A DNA stretch of 64,000 bases from Rhizobium sp. FY34 (lineage in GTDB: Bacteria > Pseudomonadota > Alphaproteobacteria > Rhizobiales > Rhizobiaceae): NCBI RefSeq assembly GCF_005222845.1, contig NZ_STFZ01000011.1, forward strand, positions 523,996 to 587,995, written 5' to 3'. Shown here piece after piece: positions 8,262 through 16,381 of this stretch (the stretch's first letter is position 1; the number at the start of each line of letters is the position of its first letter). The notes below the pieces were generated by a model. It made no database searches and was not told where the DNA came from. It worked only from the letters and a program-made list of their open reading frames with translations. Position numbers and translations under genes: made by a program.

Positions 8262-10520
8262 TCAGAACTTCTGTGTCAGCGAAATCTTGAAGGTCCGGCC
8301 AGGCTCCGAATAGAACTCGCGAGACTGAGCCGCTCCATAGGTGCGCACCGACGAATAATCATAATAGGTGCGGTCAAAGACGTTGTAGACGCCGGCATTG
8401 ATGCGCATGCCCTTGACCTGTTCCGGTTCCCACCATGCCGACAGATCCACGACGCCATAGCCGGGTGTCTGGAAATAGGTCGTCTGGTCAACCTTGGTGG
8501 CATCCTTCGAGCCGGATACGCCGATCACGTCCACGCCGACGCCCCAGAATTCCGTGTCATAGCCGATGCTGGCAACGACCTTCAACGGAGCAACCGATGC
8601 CAGATACTTGTCGGTATCGAGGTTCTTGCCTGTCGAGACAGCGAGGCCGGCGCCAATGCGGAAACCATTGTCGAAGGTCTTGTGGGCCGATGCCTCCATG
8701 CCGAAGATTTCGGCACGCGCAACATTCACATATTGCGTGATGCCGCCCTGCGGGTAGGAGGCCAGCGACAGGCCCCTTGCTGCAGCTTCACTCGCAGTCA
8801 GACTGCGGATGTCGATGAAGTTCTTGTAACGGTTATAGAAGAAGTTGACGCGGCCACCGAGATCTTCGTCACCGAGATTGGCGCCCAACTCAAAGCCGTT
8901 GCTGGTTTCCGAATCAAGATTCGGGTTGCCCGTGCGCAGATAGGTACCGGCAGCGCCGAAGGAACTGTAAAGCTCGCTGGACGTCGGAGCACGGAAACCC
9001 ATGGCCCACTGGCCGTAGAGTTCGATTTGCGGCGAGACCTCATAGCCCAGGCGAAGCTTGGGCGAGAGACCCGTATCTTCAAAGCCCTCGGGCAGCGAAG
9101 GCCGGCTGGCATTGGCCGCATAGGCGCTTGTCATCTGCGGATCATGCTTGATCCAGTCGAATCGAAGGCCGGGCGTCACGGTGAAACCGCTCGTGCCGAT
9201 GGCAATCTGGTCGTCGATGTAGAAGCCGAGGCGCTGGCTGTCTACCTTCGGCGTATCGGCCTGATTGGTGTGCAGGTTGTTGCAGGTCGCAAGCGCGCCG
9301 GTGAATGTGCCGCTGGCTGGCTTGGGGCCGCAATTGTCATAGCCGCCGGAATATTGCTCGATCGTGCTGGTCGCCAGATCGAAACCGAAGGTGAAGAGAT
9401 GGTTGGTGGCGCCGATCTCGACATTCTTCTGAACCGCACCAATGAGGCCGAAGGTCTTTTCCTCGTTTTCGTTGGCACGGCCGATCGGGCCGATGATCGA
9501 TGTCGAACGATAGCCGGTATAGCCGTCCATCGTGCGGGTTTTCATGCCATAGAGCGTGGCCCAGGCATTGTCGATGAAGCTGTCTTCGCTCTCGCTTTCG
9601 AACTTGTAGTCGAGCGAAATGCGATCGCGATCATTGTCCTTGTTGCCCGTGTAGCCGCCGGGGCGATAGTTGCCGGTCAGCGTCTGCATGGTCATCATGT
9701 CGGTGTCGCGGTCCTTGCGGTAGCGCTCCGCCGTCAGGCCGATCGTGTGGCCGCCGGCCAGTTCCTGGCGCAGCTTGAACAGAAGGTTGTGCTGGTCGTA
9801 ATCGGAAGGGTTCGCTTCGGTGCGGGTCGTGCTATAGCCGCCGACATCGCCATTGCTCCGGCGCTCATCGCCCTTGCGATAGCTGCCCTGGAACAGGATA
9901 GAGGTATGCTCGATCTTCTTGGCAACGGCGGCCGAACCTTCCCAGCTCTTGTCGGCGCTGTCATAGGTCGTCTTGGCCAGAACGCCCCAATCCTTGCCTT
10001 GCGAGATCAGGTCTTCCGGTTCCAGCGTGCGGTAACCGATCACGCCACCCAAAGCACCGGCACCGGCGCGGCTCGAATCGGCGCCACGCATGACATCGAT
10101 CGAAGACAATGAGGAAAAGCTGAACGTATCGCTGCCGCCGGTTGCACTGCGGGTCACATCATCGAAGAAGGGCACCGGAATGCCATCCACGGTGGTCAGC
10201 ACCCGAGCGCCTTCGAGACCACGGATATTCACTGAACCATTGGCGCGGTTGAAGTTGACGCCGGGCTCGGCCACACGGCCCAGCTCTTCCAGATTGGTGA
10301 TCTGCTTCTTATCGATCTCGGCGCGGGTCGTCTGCGTGGCAAGCGGCGTGTCGGTGGCGCTGCCCTTGGCTGCATCCGTTGTACGCGCGCCTTTGACGGT
10401 GACGCGCTGCAGCACGGTCGTATCGCTGGTCGCTGCTTCTTGTGCGCTGGCTGCGGCACCGACGGCGACAACGGCAAGCCCGGTGCAGGCAAGCAGAGAG
10501 AGGCGGAAGCGGGACAACAT
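8262..10520 (-). CDS. TonB-dependent heme/hemoglobin receptor
   Basis: A 752-residue outer-membrane receptor of the hemoglobin/transferrin/lactoferrin family, probably importing heme iron. It has a signal peptide to about residue 27 (SAQ), a plug domain with VNIRGLEGARVLTTVDGIPVP, a long beta barrel and a C-terminal aromatic ending (TFKISLTQKF). The start is the ATG at 10520, followed by a typical signal sequence. The upstream 56 codons of open frame lie over the promoter. A TGA-N9-TCA box sits just upstream of a TTGACA -35 element, suggesting iron control by RirA or a similar regulator. It has no adjacent hmu transport genes. A HugZ-like protein lies about 8 kb away. Confidence 0.92.
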   Translation of the reverse strand: MLSRFRLSLLACTGLAVVAVGAAASAQEAATSDTTVLQRVTVKGARTTDAAKGSATDTPLATQTTRAEIDKKQITNLEELGRVAEPGVNFNRANGSVNIRGLEGARVLTTVDGIPVPFFDDVTRSATGGSDTFSFSSLSSIDVMRGADSSRAGAGALGGVIGYRTLEPEDLISQGKDWGVLAKTTYDSADKSWEGSAAVAKKIEHTSILFQGSYRKGDERRSNGDVGGYSTTRTEANPSDYDQHNLLFKLRQELAGGHTIGLTAERYRKDRDTDMMTMQTLTGNYRPGGYTGNKDNDRDRISLDYKFESESEDSFIDNAWATLYGMKTRTMDGYTGYRSTSIIGPIGRANENEEKTFGLIGAVQKNVEIGATNHLFTFGFDLATSTIEQYSGGYDNCGPKPASGTFTGALATCNNLHTNQADTPKVDSQRLGFYIDDQIAIGTSGFTVTPGLRFDWIKHDPQMTSAYAANASRPSLPEGFEDTGLSPKLRLGYEVSPQIELYGQWAMGFRAPTSSELYSSFGAAGTYLRTGNPNLDSETSNGFELGANLGDEDLGGRVNFFYNRYKNFIDIRSLTASEAAARGLSLASYPQGGITQYVNVARAEIFGMEASAHKTFDNGFRIGAGLAVSTGKNLDTDKYLASVAPLKVVASIGYDTEFWGVGVDVIGVSGSKDATKVDQTTYFQTPGYGVVDLSAWWEPEQVKGMRINAGVYNVFDRTYYDYSSVRTYGAAQSREFYSEPGRTFKISLTQKF

Positions 10521-10634
10521 GAATGACCTTTCTGTGTAAAAAGCACACCTGCGACACGACGGCGCAAGCGCGCCGAAGCGACGTTCAGGTTGAGGCGGCA
10601 AGATATCTGAGGCGCAAATTTGCCCCGTTCCAGT

Positions 10635-10663
10635 CGCATAAAAAACATGATTGGACTTGTCAA
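10635..10663 (-). promoter_or_regulatory. Heme receptor promoter
   Basis: On the minus strand TTGACA (10658-10663), 17-base spacer, TATGCG (10635-10640). The -35 is perfect and the -10 weak, as expected of a regulated promoter. It sits about 115 bases before the start codon. Confidence 0.5.
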
Positions 10664-10672
10664 CATTGAAGG

Positions 10673-10687
10673 TGACGAAAACACTCA
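10673..10687. promoter_or_regulatory. IRO-type iron box (TGA-N9-TCA)
   Basis: TGACGAAAACACTCA fits the TGA-N9-TCA iron-responsive operator of rhizobial RirA-controlled genes. It ends ten bases upstream of the -35 box of the heme receptor promoter, a plausible regulatory position. The motif is short, so position carries most of the weight. Confidence 0.5.
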
Positions 10688-10970
10688 TATTTAATCACAT
10701 GGACGGAGTTCAAAAACTGACATATGTTCATTTTTGAAGGAATTTACGCATGAACGGGAGAATCCCGCCCCCGAAGGGCGAGTGAGCGCGCTCAATCGTT
10801 TTACATCGGCGGAATAATACTCTGTGTCGCAATTGAAAGCGTTGCATCAAAATGGTTGTGATTTATTGCGTCTACGCTTACGATTGGGTGATACGTATTT
10901 CTCTACGTCCAGTAGAAATTTCGTTTCTGGCATGACTTAGCGAAGCAAGATCAGGTCAGGCAAAATAGCT

Positions 10971-10998
10971 TTGGCAAAGTCCTGCATTCTGCTATACT
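10971..10998 (+). promoter_or_regulatory. Promoter of the LuxR-type gene
   Basis: TTGGCA (10971-10976), 16-base spacer, TATACT (10993-10998). This is the best sigma70-like match in the intergenic region and predicts a leader of about 40 bases before the ATG at 11046. Confidence 0.6.
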
Positions 10999-11045
10999 AA
11001 AATAATAGACAGTGGCACCTGTCGCATCAAAAAAATTGCAAAAGA

Positions 11046-11771
11046 ATGATAACGCTCGATCGACATTGCCAGCTTAGCCGCGAAATTTCCGAAGCCGACA
11101 CGCGCGCCTCTATTGTTGCTGCAATGAAGAAGCTGCCGGCTCAGTTCGGCTTTCGCTACTATGCCTTGATGAGGGCCCCGGCAGCGGCTGACACATGCAT
11201 CGAGCCATTGATGGTCGAAACCAACCTGACACGCTCATACATTCGTGAATTTGACAGCAAGAAGCTGCTGGCCGTTTGCCCCGTGGCGCCTTTGCTGGCA
11301 AATATGGCCCTGCCGCTCTGTTGGACCTGTACCGAAAACATCGAGGAATGCTGGCCGCTGCAATTCACCGATGAACTGCGCCATGTGCTGACGAGCCATG
11401 GTGTATCCACGGGCGTGGCAATGCCGCTCGTCTCCTCGGACAGCTCCACCTACTTGATGCGCCTGGATGGTGAACGGCCACTTCTGACTCTGCCCGAGCT
11501 GAACGAACTCGGCATGCTCTTCGTCCAGGCCTTTCGCACCTTCGACCGGTTGCGGGCGACGGAAGTTCTTGAACGCAATTTTCTCACCGCGCGCGAGATG
11601 GAAGTCCTGCGCTGGACCTCTCAGGGCAAGACGTCGTCAGAAATTGCGAACATCCTTTCGTTGTCAGACCACACAGTCAACGCTTACCTTAATAAGGCAA
11701 TCAAGAAACTCGATTGCGTAAACAGAACCCAGCTGGTAGCCAAGGCAATTCGTCTTAGGTTGATCAGCTAG
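11046..11771 (+). CDS. LuxR-family regulator with autoinducer-binding-like domain
   Basis: A 241-residue regulator. Residues about 15-155 resemble the autoinducer-binding fold, and 176-241 are a typical LuxR/GerE helix-turn-helix (FLTAREMEVLRWTSQGKTSSEIA). No LuxI-type synthase gene is in the window, so it is an orphan (solo) regulator whose ligand, if any, is unknown. It is divergent from the heme receptor, with its own promoter at 10971-10998, and is followed after 42 bases by a PAS protein on the same strand, suggesting a two-gene unit. VisN/VisR-type regulators have a similar build, but I cannot assign it to them. Confidence 0.85.
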   Translation: MITLDRHCQLSREISEADTRASIVAAMKKLPAQFGFRYYALMRAPAAADTCIEPLMVETNLTRSYIREFDSKKLLAVCPVAPLLANMALPLCWTCTENIEECWPLQFTDELRHVLTSHGVSTGVAMPLVSSDSSTYLMRLDGERPLLTLPELNELGMLFVQAFRTFDRLRATEVLERNFLTAREMEVLRWTSQGKTSSEIANILSLSDHTVNAYLNKAIKKLDCVNRTQLVAKAIRLRLIS

Positions 11772-11813
11772 TCGGGCCTCGCCGATGATGCTGTATCAAC
11801 AGGGGTCACAGCA

Positions 11814-12272
11814 TTGCCGGATATACAATCGACCATGGAAATTACTGCCGAAGAAATGCAATATTTCGGCTTGATAGAACGCGATCTTATCGAGATTTTC
11901 TCCACCTTCACGCCGATCGGCCTATGGCGGATCGATCTCGACAGCGGCCACAAATTCTGTTGCAGGAGTTACTGCAAACTGTTCGGCCTCACCTATACGC
12001 CCGGTCCGGTCAACATGATCGAATTGACCTCGCACATCCATCCCGAAGACCTGAGCAATGTCATGGCAAGCCAGGAAGCGGCTTCCGTGCAGCGCATGTC
12101 CTATCAGAAAGTGCATCGGGCAACCGCTGACGGCATCAATTACCGCTATATATGCTCGATCGGGCGCTTCCGCGAAAAGCCGGGCACCAGCGGCGAGATT
12201 ATCGGCGTCGCCTATGAGGTGCCACCGCACCGCTGCGAATTCCGCTACGAGACGGAAACCCCGTCCGCCTGA
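11814..12272 (+). CDS. Small single-PAS-domain protein
   Basis: A 152-residue protein that is essentially one PAS domain: PIGLWRIDLDSGHKFCCRSYCKLFGL, then HPEDLSNVMASQEAA, then the strand pair ending in YEVPPHRCEF. It has no kinase, cyclase or output domain, so it would act by binding another protein or a ligand. The likely start is a TTG at 11814 with AGGGG eight bases upstream. An ATG at 11835 lacks a ribosome site. It sits 42 bases behind the LuxR-type gene and is probably co-transcribed, which suggests a shared sensory task. Confidence 0.75.
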   Translation: MPDIQSTMEITAEEMQYFGLIERDLIEIFSTFTPIGLWRIDLDSGHKFCCRSYCKLFGLTYTPGPVNMIELTSHIHPEDLSNVMASQEAASVQRMSYQKVHRATADGINYRYICSIGRFREKPGTSGEIIGVAYEVPPHRCEFRYETETPSA

Positions 12273-12300
12273 GCGGACGGGACATCAACTTCCGGCAGAC

Positions 12301-13464
12301 CTATCGGTCGAGCACCGAACGCACTTCCACCAGATTGGAACGCGTGCGCAGGATATAAAATCCCATTGTCGCCAGATGGGTCGGCATCAGCCAGCCCGAC
12401 TCGCTGCCATTCGAAATGATAGCCGGCTGGATGCGCAGCGCCGACTGGAATTGCGACAGCGTATCCGTCCAGAGCGGCACAAGGCTGCGCTCGCGGATGA
12501 CCTGGTCGAAATCGGCCCGAGCGGCCGAAAGCACGGCATAATAGCCATAGAGCTGGCCATAGGCGAACCAGAAGCGGTCATCCGCCCGCGTATCGAACCA
12601 GCCGGCATTGTAGTTTTCGGACCGCTCCCGCAGGACGGCCGAGGTCGAACCCAGATCATTGGCGATACGATCGACAAACTGCACGAGATTGTCGGCCCGG
12701 CCATCAAACACGGCATTGCAGGCGGCAAGATCCGTATTGAACTTGCGCAGGCTATTGAGTGCTGCCCGGTAATAGGCTGGCGTCGGCGTCTTGAAGCCGA
12801 AGGGATCGAGGCCGAAATACCAGGAATACTCGTCAAACTGCAGATTGCCGCGCGCATCCTGCAGATCGCCATTGATACCGGACGTACCACGCACACGCCC
12901 CAGCGTATCCACCAGTTCCACCGCGGTGCGGCGCACGGCCTGGTTTACGCCACGCTGGAAGGAGGCCTTGTTGTCAAGGAAAGGCGTATGATCCCAGTCG
13001 ACGCCGAAAAGGCCCAGCCGGTAGAGCAGCATGGACGAGATCCAGGCATTCTGGTTGACATTCTGGTCGGTAAGTTCGGCCGCAACATCGACAATGGCCG
13101 AAGGCTGGCAAGACCGGGCCGCCGCCGGTGCGGCAGGCGCCCCAGCCCCAGCCGCCGCCGCCGCCGCCGCCGCCACTGTCGGCAATTCCTGGCCTGCCGC
13201 AAGATTTCGTTCCGAAAGCCGATAGCGATCGACGAAATTCGGGTCAAAACCGCTCCACACCTGCGTCTGCCAGATGAAATTGCCATAGAGGCCGACAAGA
13301 ACCAGCAGGGCGAGCGCCAACGGCAGCTTGATCAGCCAGTTGCGCTGGCGGTACCAGCCATGCGCTGCCATGAAGGGCCAGCCCAGCCAGGCAAAGGCCA
13401 GCCGAAAGATCTGCCCGAGGCCGGAGCCCAGGCGGCGGAATAAGGCAGTGACGGCATCCATCAT
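12301..13464 (-). CDS. DUF2333 family membrane-anchored protein
   Basis: A protein of about 387 residues of the DUF2333 family, of unknown function. One membrane segment near residues 46-65 (LPLALALLVLVGLYGNFIW) follows a cytoplasmic N terminus, and the bulk would be periplasmic. After the membrane segment comes an alanine tract encoded by eight perfect 3-base repeats (13151-13174), likely variable between strains. The rest carries conserved stretches such as NQNAWISSMLLYRLGLFGVDWDHTPFLDNKASFQRG. It lies 69 bases behind the hypothetical gene at 13534-14421 on the same strand, so the two probably form an operon. Confidence 0.85.
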   Translation of the reverse strand: MMDAVTALFRRLGSGLGQIFRLAFAWLGWPFMAAHGWYRQRNWLIKLPLALALLVLVGLYGNFIWQTQVWSGFDPNFVDRYRLSERNLAAGQELPTVAAAAAAAAGAGAPAAPAAARSCQPSAIVDVAAELTDQNVNQNAWISSMLLYRLGLFGVDWDHTPFLDNKASFQRGVNQAVRRTAVELVDTLGRVRGTSGINGDLQDARGNLQFDEYSWYFGLDPFGFKTPTPAYYRAALNSLRKFNTDLAACNAVFDGRADNLVQFVDRIANDLGSTSAVLRERSENYNAGWFDTRADDRFWFAYGQLYGYYAVLSAARADFDQVIRERSLVPLWTDTLSQFQSALRIQPAIISNGSESGWLMPTHLATMGFYILRTRSNLVEVRSVLDR

Positions 13465-13533
13465 CAAGAAGATCTCCAGTGTGATACCAAGTGTCGAGGA
13501 TAGGAACCGACACTGGCATAGGCCATCAGGTAG

Positions 13534-14421
13534 TCATCCCGCACGCGCTTGTCGAGAACCTGCCATCCGGCGGCGAAACGCTTCATCCAGCCGCAACTTG
13601 GCCGTGGCCACGCCACCGACGCTCAAAAGCCTCCGGCGCGCCCGTGCAAACAGGGGGGCGAGGCGTGGCAGCGACGCCTCAGAGGCGAACAGGCTATCTT
13701 CGATCGAGACGTCACCAAGCAGGGCGCTAATCGAAAGGACCCTTTGCTGCGCATCGAGCCTCAGCTTGCCCACCATCAGATTGACACCAACCATCGCCTC
13801 GATCAGAAGATCGGTCAGGTCCTGCAACAGGTCTATGCACAGCGCCAGCCTCTCGATCCGCGTCTCCATCTCGATATCATCGCCGCTGCGGCGCTTCGGA
13901 TCAGCCAGGATCTTGAGACAGGTCAGCGCCTCGTCAAGCCGCGCTTCGCATAGGGGCAATTGCAGCTTGAGAAACGCCTGCTGCGCCTCCAGAATACTGA
14001 TCAGGCCATCGGTCGGCGACAGCTGACGGCCAAGCCCTGCGACCACCTGCTGTTCCCGCTTGAGGCGCTCTGCCTGCGGGTCCTGCCTGCGCAGTTGAGG
14101 CAGGAACCTGGCAGACCGGCGAGTGGCGGGCGGCTGGTCAGCCAGGGCGATGAGCGGCCCGGTCTCGGCATCAAGCCGGGCAATCTGCCGCGCCATCAGG
14201 CTTTCCGCACGGCGCATGTCCAGCCCCAGACGATCGATCTGCCCGATCCAGGCATCGACATCCTGTCGTGCATCGGCATGCGGATCGATCCTGCCGGCAG
14301 ACAGGGCTTGCAAACCGCCGGCCAGTTCCGCGACCAGGGAACCGATCTCACTGCAAAGGGCTGCCATCATCGAGTCCAGCGCCACGATGTCGCTCTGCCC
14401 GATCTCCCCCTGTCCGACCAT
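13534..14421 (-). CDS. Hypothetical helical protein upstream of DUF2333 gene
   Basis: A 295-residue protein I do not recognise. It is rich in Leu, Ala, Arg and Gln and looks mostly helical, with coiled-coil potential at about 35-140 and 165-215. It has no signal peptide or clear membrane segment. The ATG at 14421 is chosen because a strong ribosome site (AGGGAGG, 14427-14433) lies six bases upstream. The frame opens nine codons earlier at a TTG. It directly precedes the DUF2333 gene, so a joint envelope-related role is possible, but nothing in the sequence shows it. Confidence 0.75.
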   Translation of the reverse strand: MVGQGEIGQSDIVALDSMMAALCSEIGSLVAELAGGLQALSAGRIDPHADARQDVDAWIGQIDRLGLDMRRAESLMARQIARLDAETGPLIALADQPPATRRSARFLPQLRRQDPQAERLKREQQVVAGLGRQLSPTDGLISILEAQQAFLKLQLPLCEARLDEALTCLKILADPKRRSGDDIEMETRIERLALCIDLLQDLTDLLIEAMVGVNLMVGKLRLDAQQRVLSISALLGDVSIEDSLFASEASLPRLAPLFARARRRLLSVGGVATAKLRLDEAFRRRMAGSRQARAG

Positions 14422-14572
14422 GCCCCACCTCCCTGAAACATAAGGCAAGCGTCACGCTTCCCAAGTTCCTAACTTAGGGGAATCAGATACAAAGGCACAA
14501 CCTTGTTTCGCAGGAGGCTCCTGGAAACTGCATTCATTCAACTCTTCGGCCGGCCAGCAGCAGAGGCAATTT

Positions 14573-15028
14573 TTAAAGGCCGAGCGCTGCGATTTCCTTG
14601 TCCAGCCGATCGCGGGTCTTTTTGGCCATCTTCGCCGTCTTGACGGCATCGAGATTGGCCGGGCTTGCATCGCCTGCCACGATCAGCGCCACCATGCCCA
14701 TGCCCCAGTGCGGCGTGCACTTGACGACATAGGCGCCTTCTTTGTCGATCGTGACGACCAGTTCCTGGTTCATCTTGCCCTTGAACTCGGCAACGCCGTC
14801 GGGGATCAGTTCCTTGACGGCAGCCGCATCATGCCCCTTGTCGCTGGGCAGGAAGTGTACCGTATCGCCAACAGCCACCCGAAGCGATGCCGGTTCAAAG
14901 ACCATGGCCTCGCCATCGGCGCCCTTGTTGAGCATTTTCACCTCGAAATCGGCAGCAAGGCTGGCCGAAGCGAAAAGGGCAAGGCCAAGCGCAAGCAGGC
15001 TGGTTCTGGCAAGGGGAATGAGGGTCAT
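14573..15028 (-). CDS. Pseudoazurin (type I blue copper protein)
   Basis: A periplasmic electron carrier of 151 residues. It has a signal peptide of about 25 residues (LFASASLA), then a cupredoxin fold with all four type I copper ligands: H66, C104, H107 and M112 in the CTPHWGMGM loop. Pseudoazurins pass electrons to nitrite or nitrous oxide reductase in denitrifiers, though no nir or nos gene is in the window. A perfect FNR/FixK-type box (TTGA-N6-TCAA) is centred 41.5 bases before the predicted transcription start, so expression under low oxygen is expected. Confidence 0.94.
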   Translation of the reverse strand: MTLIPLARTSLLALGLALFASASLAADFEVKMLNKGADGEAMVFEPASLRVAVGDTVHFLPSDKGHDAAAVKELIPDGVAEFKGKMNQELVVTIDKEGAYVVKCTPHWGMGMVALIVAGDASPANLDAVKTAKMAKKTRDRLDKEIAALGL

Positions 15029-15084
15029 GATGGCTTATCCTTTTGCGGGCGCCTCGTGCAGCGCCCATGCTTCGTGTGATCCTG

Positions 15085-15126
15085 CTCATACGCCAGCTTG
15101 ACAGAGCCGGGTTTGACCGAGGTCAA
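15085..15126 (-). promoter_or_regulatory. FNR/FixK/NnrR-type box and promoter of the pseudoazurin gene
   Basis: TTGACCGAGGTCAA (15113-15126) is a perfect dyad of the FNR/CRP anaerobic type. On the minus strand a TATGAG -10 element lies at 15085-15090. With transcription starting near 15078, the box centre is at -41.5, the class II activator position. The box is also about 120 bases upstream of the divergent choX, where it is less well placed. Confidence 0.75.
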
Positions 15127-15243
15127 AACACCTTTTTGCCGCATTGTCGCAAATGACCCCTGTTTCACATCGCAAACCGGCAAGCTTGCTTGCCCTTTCC
15201 AGATATTGATAATGTCTGGGGAACAAAAAAACGGAGAACCACC

Positions 15244-16194
15244 ATGAGCGGAACCACTTCCATGAAACTGACGCTCGCTTGCGCCGTTGCAGCGATCGTA
15301 TCGAGCCAGGCGCTGGCCGCCGATCCGAAGGCCTGTAGCGCGGTGCGCTTTTCCGATGTGGGCTGGACCGACATCACCGCCACGACAGCCACAGCCTCGG
15401 TCATCCTCGAAGCACTCGGCTACAAGCCGCAGGTCCAGGTTCTGTCGGTGCCGGTGACCTACCAGTCGCTGAAGAACAAGGATATCGACATCTTCCTCGG
15501 CAACTGGATGCCGACACAGGAAAATGACGTGCGCCCCTTCCTCACCGACAAGTCGGTCGAATCCTTTGGACCGAACCTGGAAGGCGCCAAGTACACGCTG
15601 GCCACCAATGCCAAGGGCGCAGAACTCGGCATCAAGGATTTCAAGGATATCGCCGCCCGTTCGAAGGAACTGGATGGCAAGATCTACGGCATCGAGCCGG
15701 GCAATGACGGCAACCGCCTTATCCTTGAAATGGTCGAGAAGAACACCTTTGGCCTGAAGGGCTTTGATGTGGTGGAATCCTCCGAGCAGGGCATGCTGGC
15801 CCAGGTTGCCCGCGCCGACCGCGCCGGTCAGCCGGTGGTCTTCCTCGGCTGGGAACCGCATCCGATGAACTCCAATTTCAAGCTCACCTATCTCACCGGT
15901 GGCGACGACATTTTCGGACCGAATCTCGGCGGCGCAACGATCTTCACCAATGTGCGCGCCGGTTACACGACCGAATGCCCGAATGCCGGCAAGTTCATCA
16001 CCAACCTGAAATTTTCCCTGCCCATGGAAAACGAGATCATGGGCAAGATCCTGAACGACGGCAAGGATCCGCAGGTCGCCGCCAAGGAATGGCTGAAGGC
16101 CAATCCGGCCTCCGTCACCCCCTGGCTTGCCGGCGTCACCACCTTTGACGGCAAGGAAGGTCTCGCCGCTGTCAAGCAGAAGCTCGGTCTTTAA
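15244..16194 (+). CDS. choX: Choline ABC transporter substrate-binding protein
   Basis: A periplasmic choline-binding protein of 316 residues with a signal peptide ending near residue 26 (SSQALAA). The aromatic box known from S. meliloti ChoX is fully present, shifted by two residues: W41, D43, W88, Y117, N154 and W203. It delivers choline for glycine betaine synthesis and as a carbon source. The ATG at 15244 has an ACGGAG ribosome site. Upstream codons of the open frame show no family similarity. choW and choV follow. No bet genes are in the window. Confidence 0.95.
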   Translation: MSGTTSMKLTLACAVAAIVSSQALAADPKACSAVRFSDVGWTDITATTATASVILEALGYKPQVQVLSVPVTYQSLKNKDIDIFLGNWMPTQENDVRPFLTDKSVESFGPNLEGAKYTLATNAKGAELGIKDFKDIAARSKELDGKIYGIEPGNDGNRLILEMVEKNTFGLKGFDVVESSEQGMLAQVARADRAGQPVVFLGWEPHPMNSNFKLTYLTGGDDIFGPNLGGATIFTNVRAGYTTECPNAGKFITNLKFSLPMENEIMGKILNDGKDPQVAAKEWLKANPASVTPWLAGVTTFDGKEGLAAVKQKLGL

Positions 16195-16210
16195 AGACAA
16201 GGCGAAAAGT

Positions 16211-16253
16211 GGATGCGAGACGCCGGCCGAGCAAGCCCGGACGCCTCGCATCC
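16211..16253 (+). repeat. choX-choW intergenic hairpin
   Basis: GGATGCGAG (16211-16219) pairs perfectly with CTCGCATCC (16245-16253), with a further CCGG pairing inside and no T run after it. It begins 17 bases past the choX stop. In ABC operons such a structure often protects the binding-protein message and thins transcription into the permease genes. That role is inferred. Confidence 0.6.
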
Positions 16254-16381
16254 GCCCCGGTGAAAGGACCGTGCGAGCCTGCCTTCATGCCCGCACGGCA
16301 ATTTCCAATGAGTGACCGGCCCTGCATATGGCTGGGGTCCGATCTCTCCCGATAGTTCCGCTCCAGAACGGGAAGACGCCT

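Larger units (their letters stand above)
10521..11045. other. Divergent intergenic region, heme receptor / LuxR gene
   Basis: 525 bases without a convincing gene. It holds the receptor promoter and iron-type box, the LuxR promoter, a perfect 12-base palindrome TGAGCGCGCTCA (10783-10794), an AGAAA-TTTCG-TTTCT inverted repeat (10914-10928), and a TGACATATGTTCA near-palindrome (10718-10730). It is visibly more AT-rich than its flanks. The last three sites have no assigned role. Confidence 0.6.

Noticed and set aside
6868..10112. Long plus-strand open frames opposite fhs and the heme receptor
   Set aside because: Both are shadows of well-supported minus-strand genes. The composition is His/Arg-rich, with no domain and no ribosome site.
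10718..10730. TGACATATGTTCA as a second iron box
   Set aside because: The spacing between TGA and TCA is seven, not nine, and the site is 55 bases upstream of the -35 box. It is noted only as a near-palindrome.
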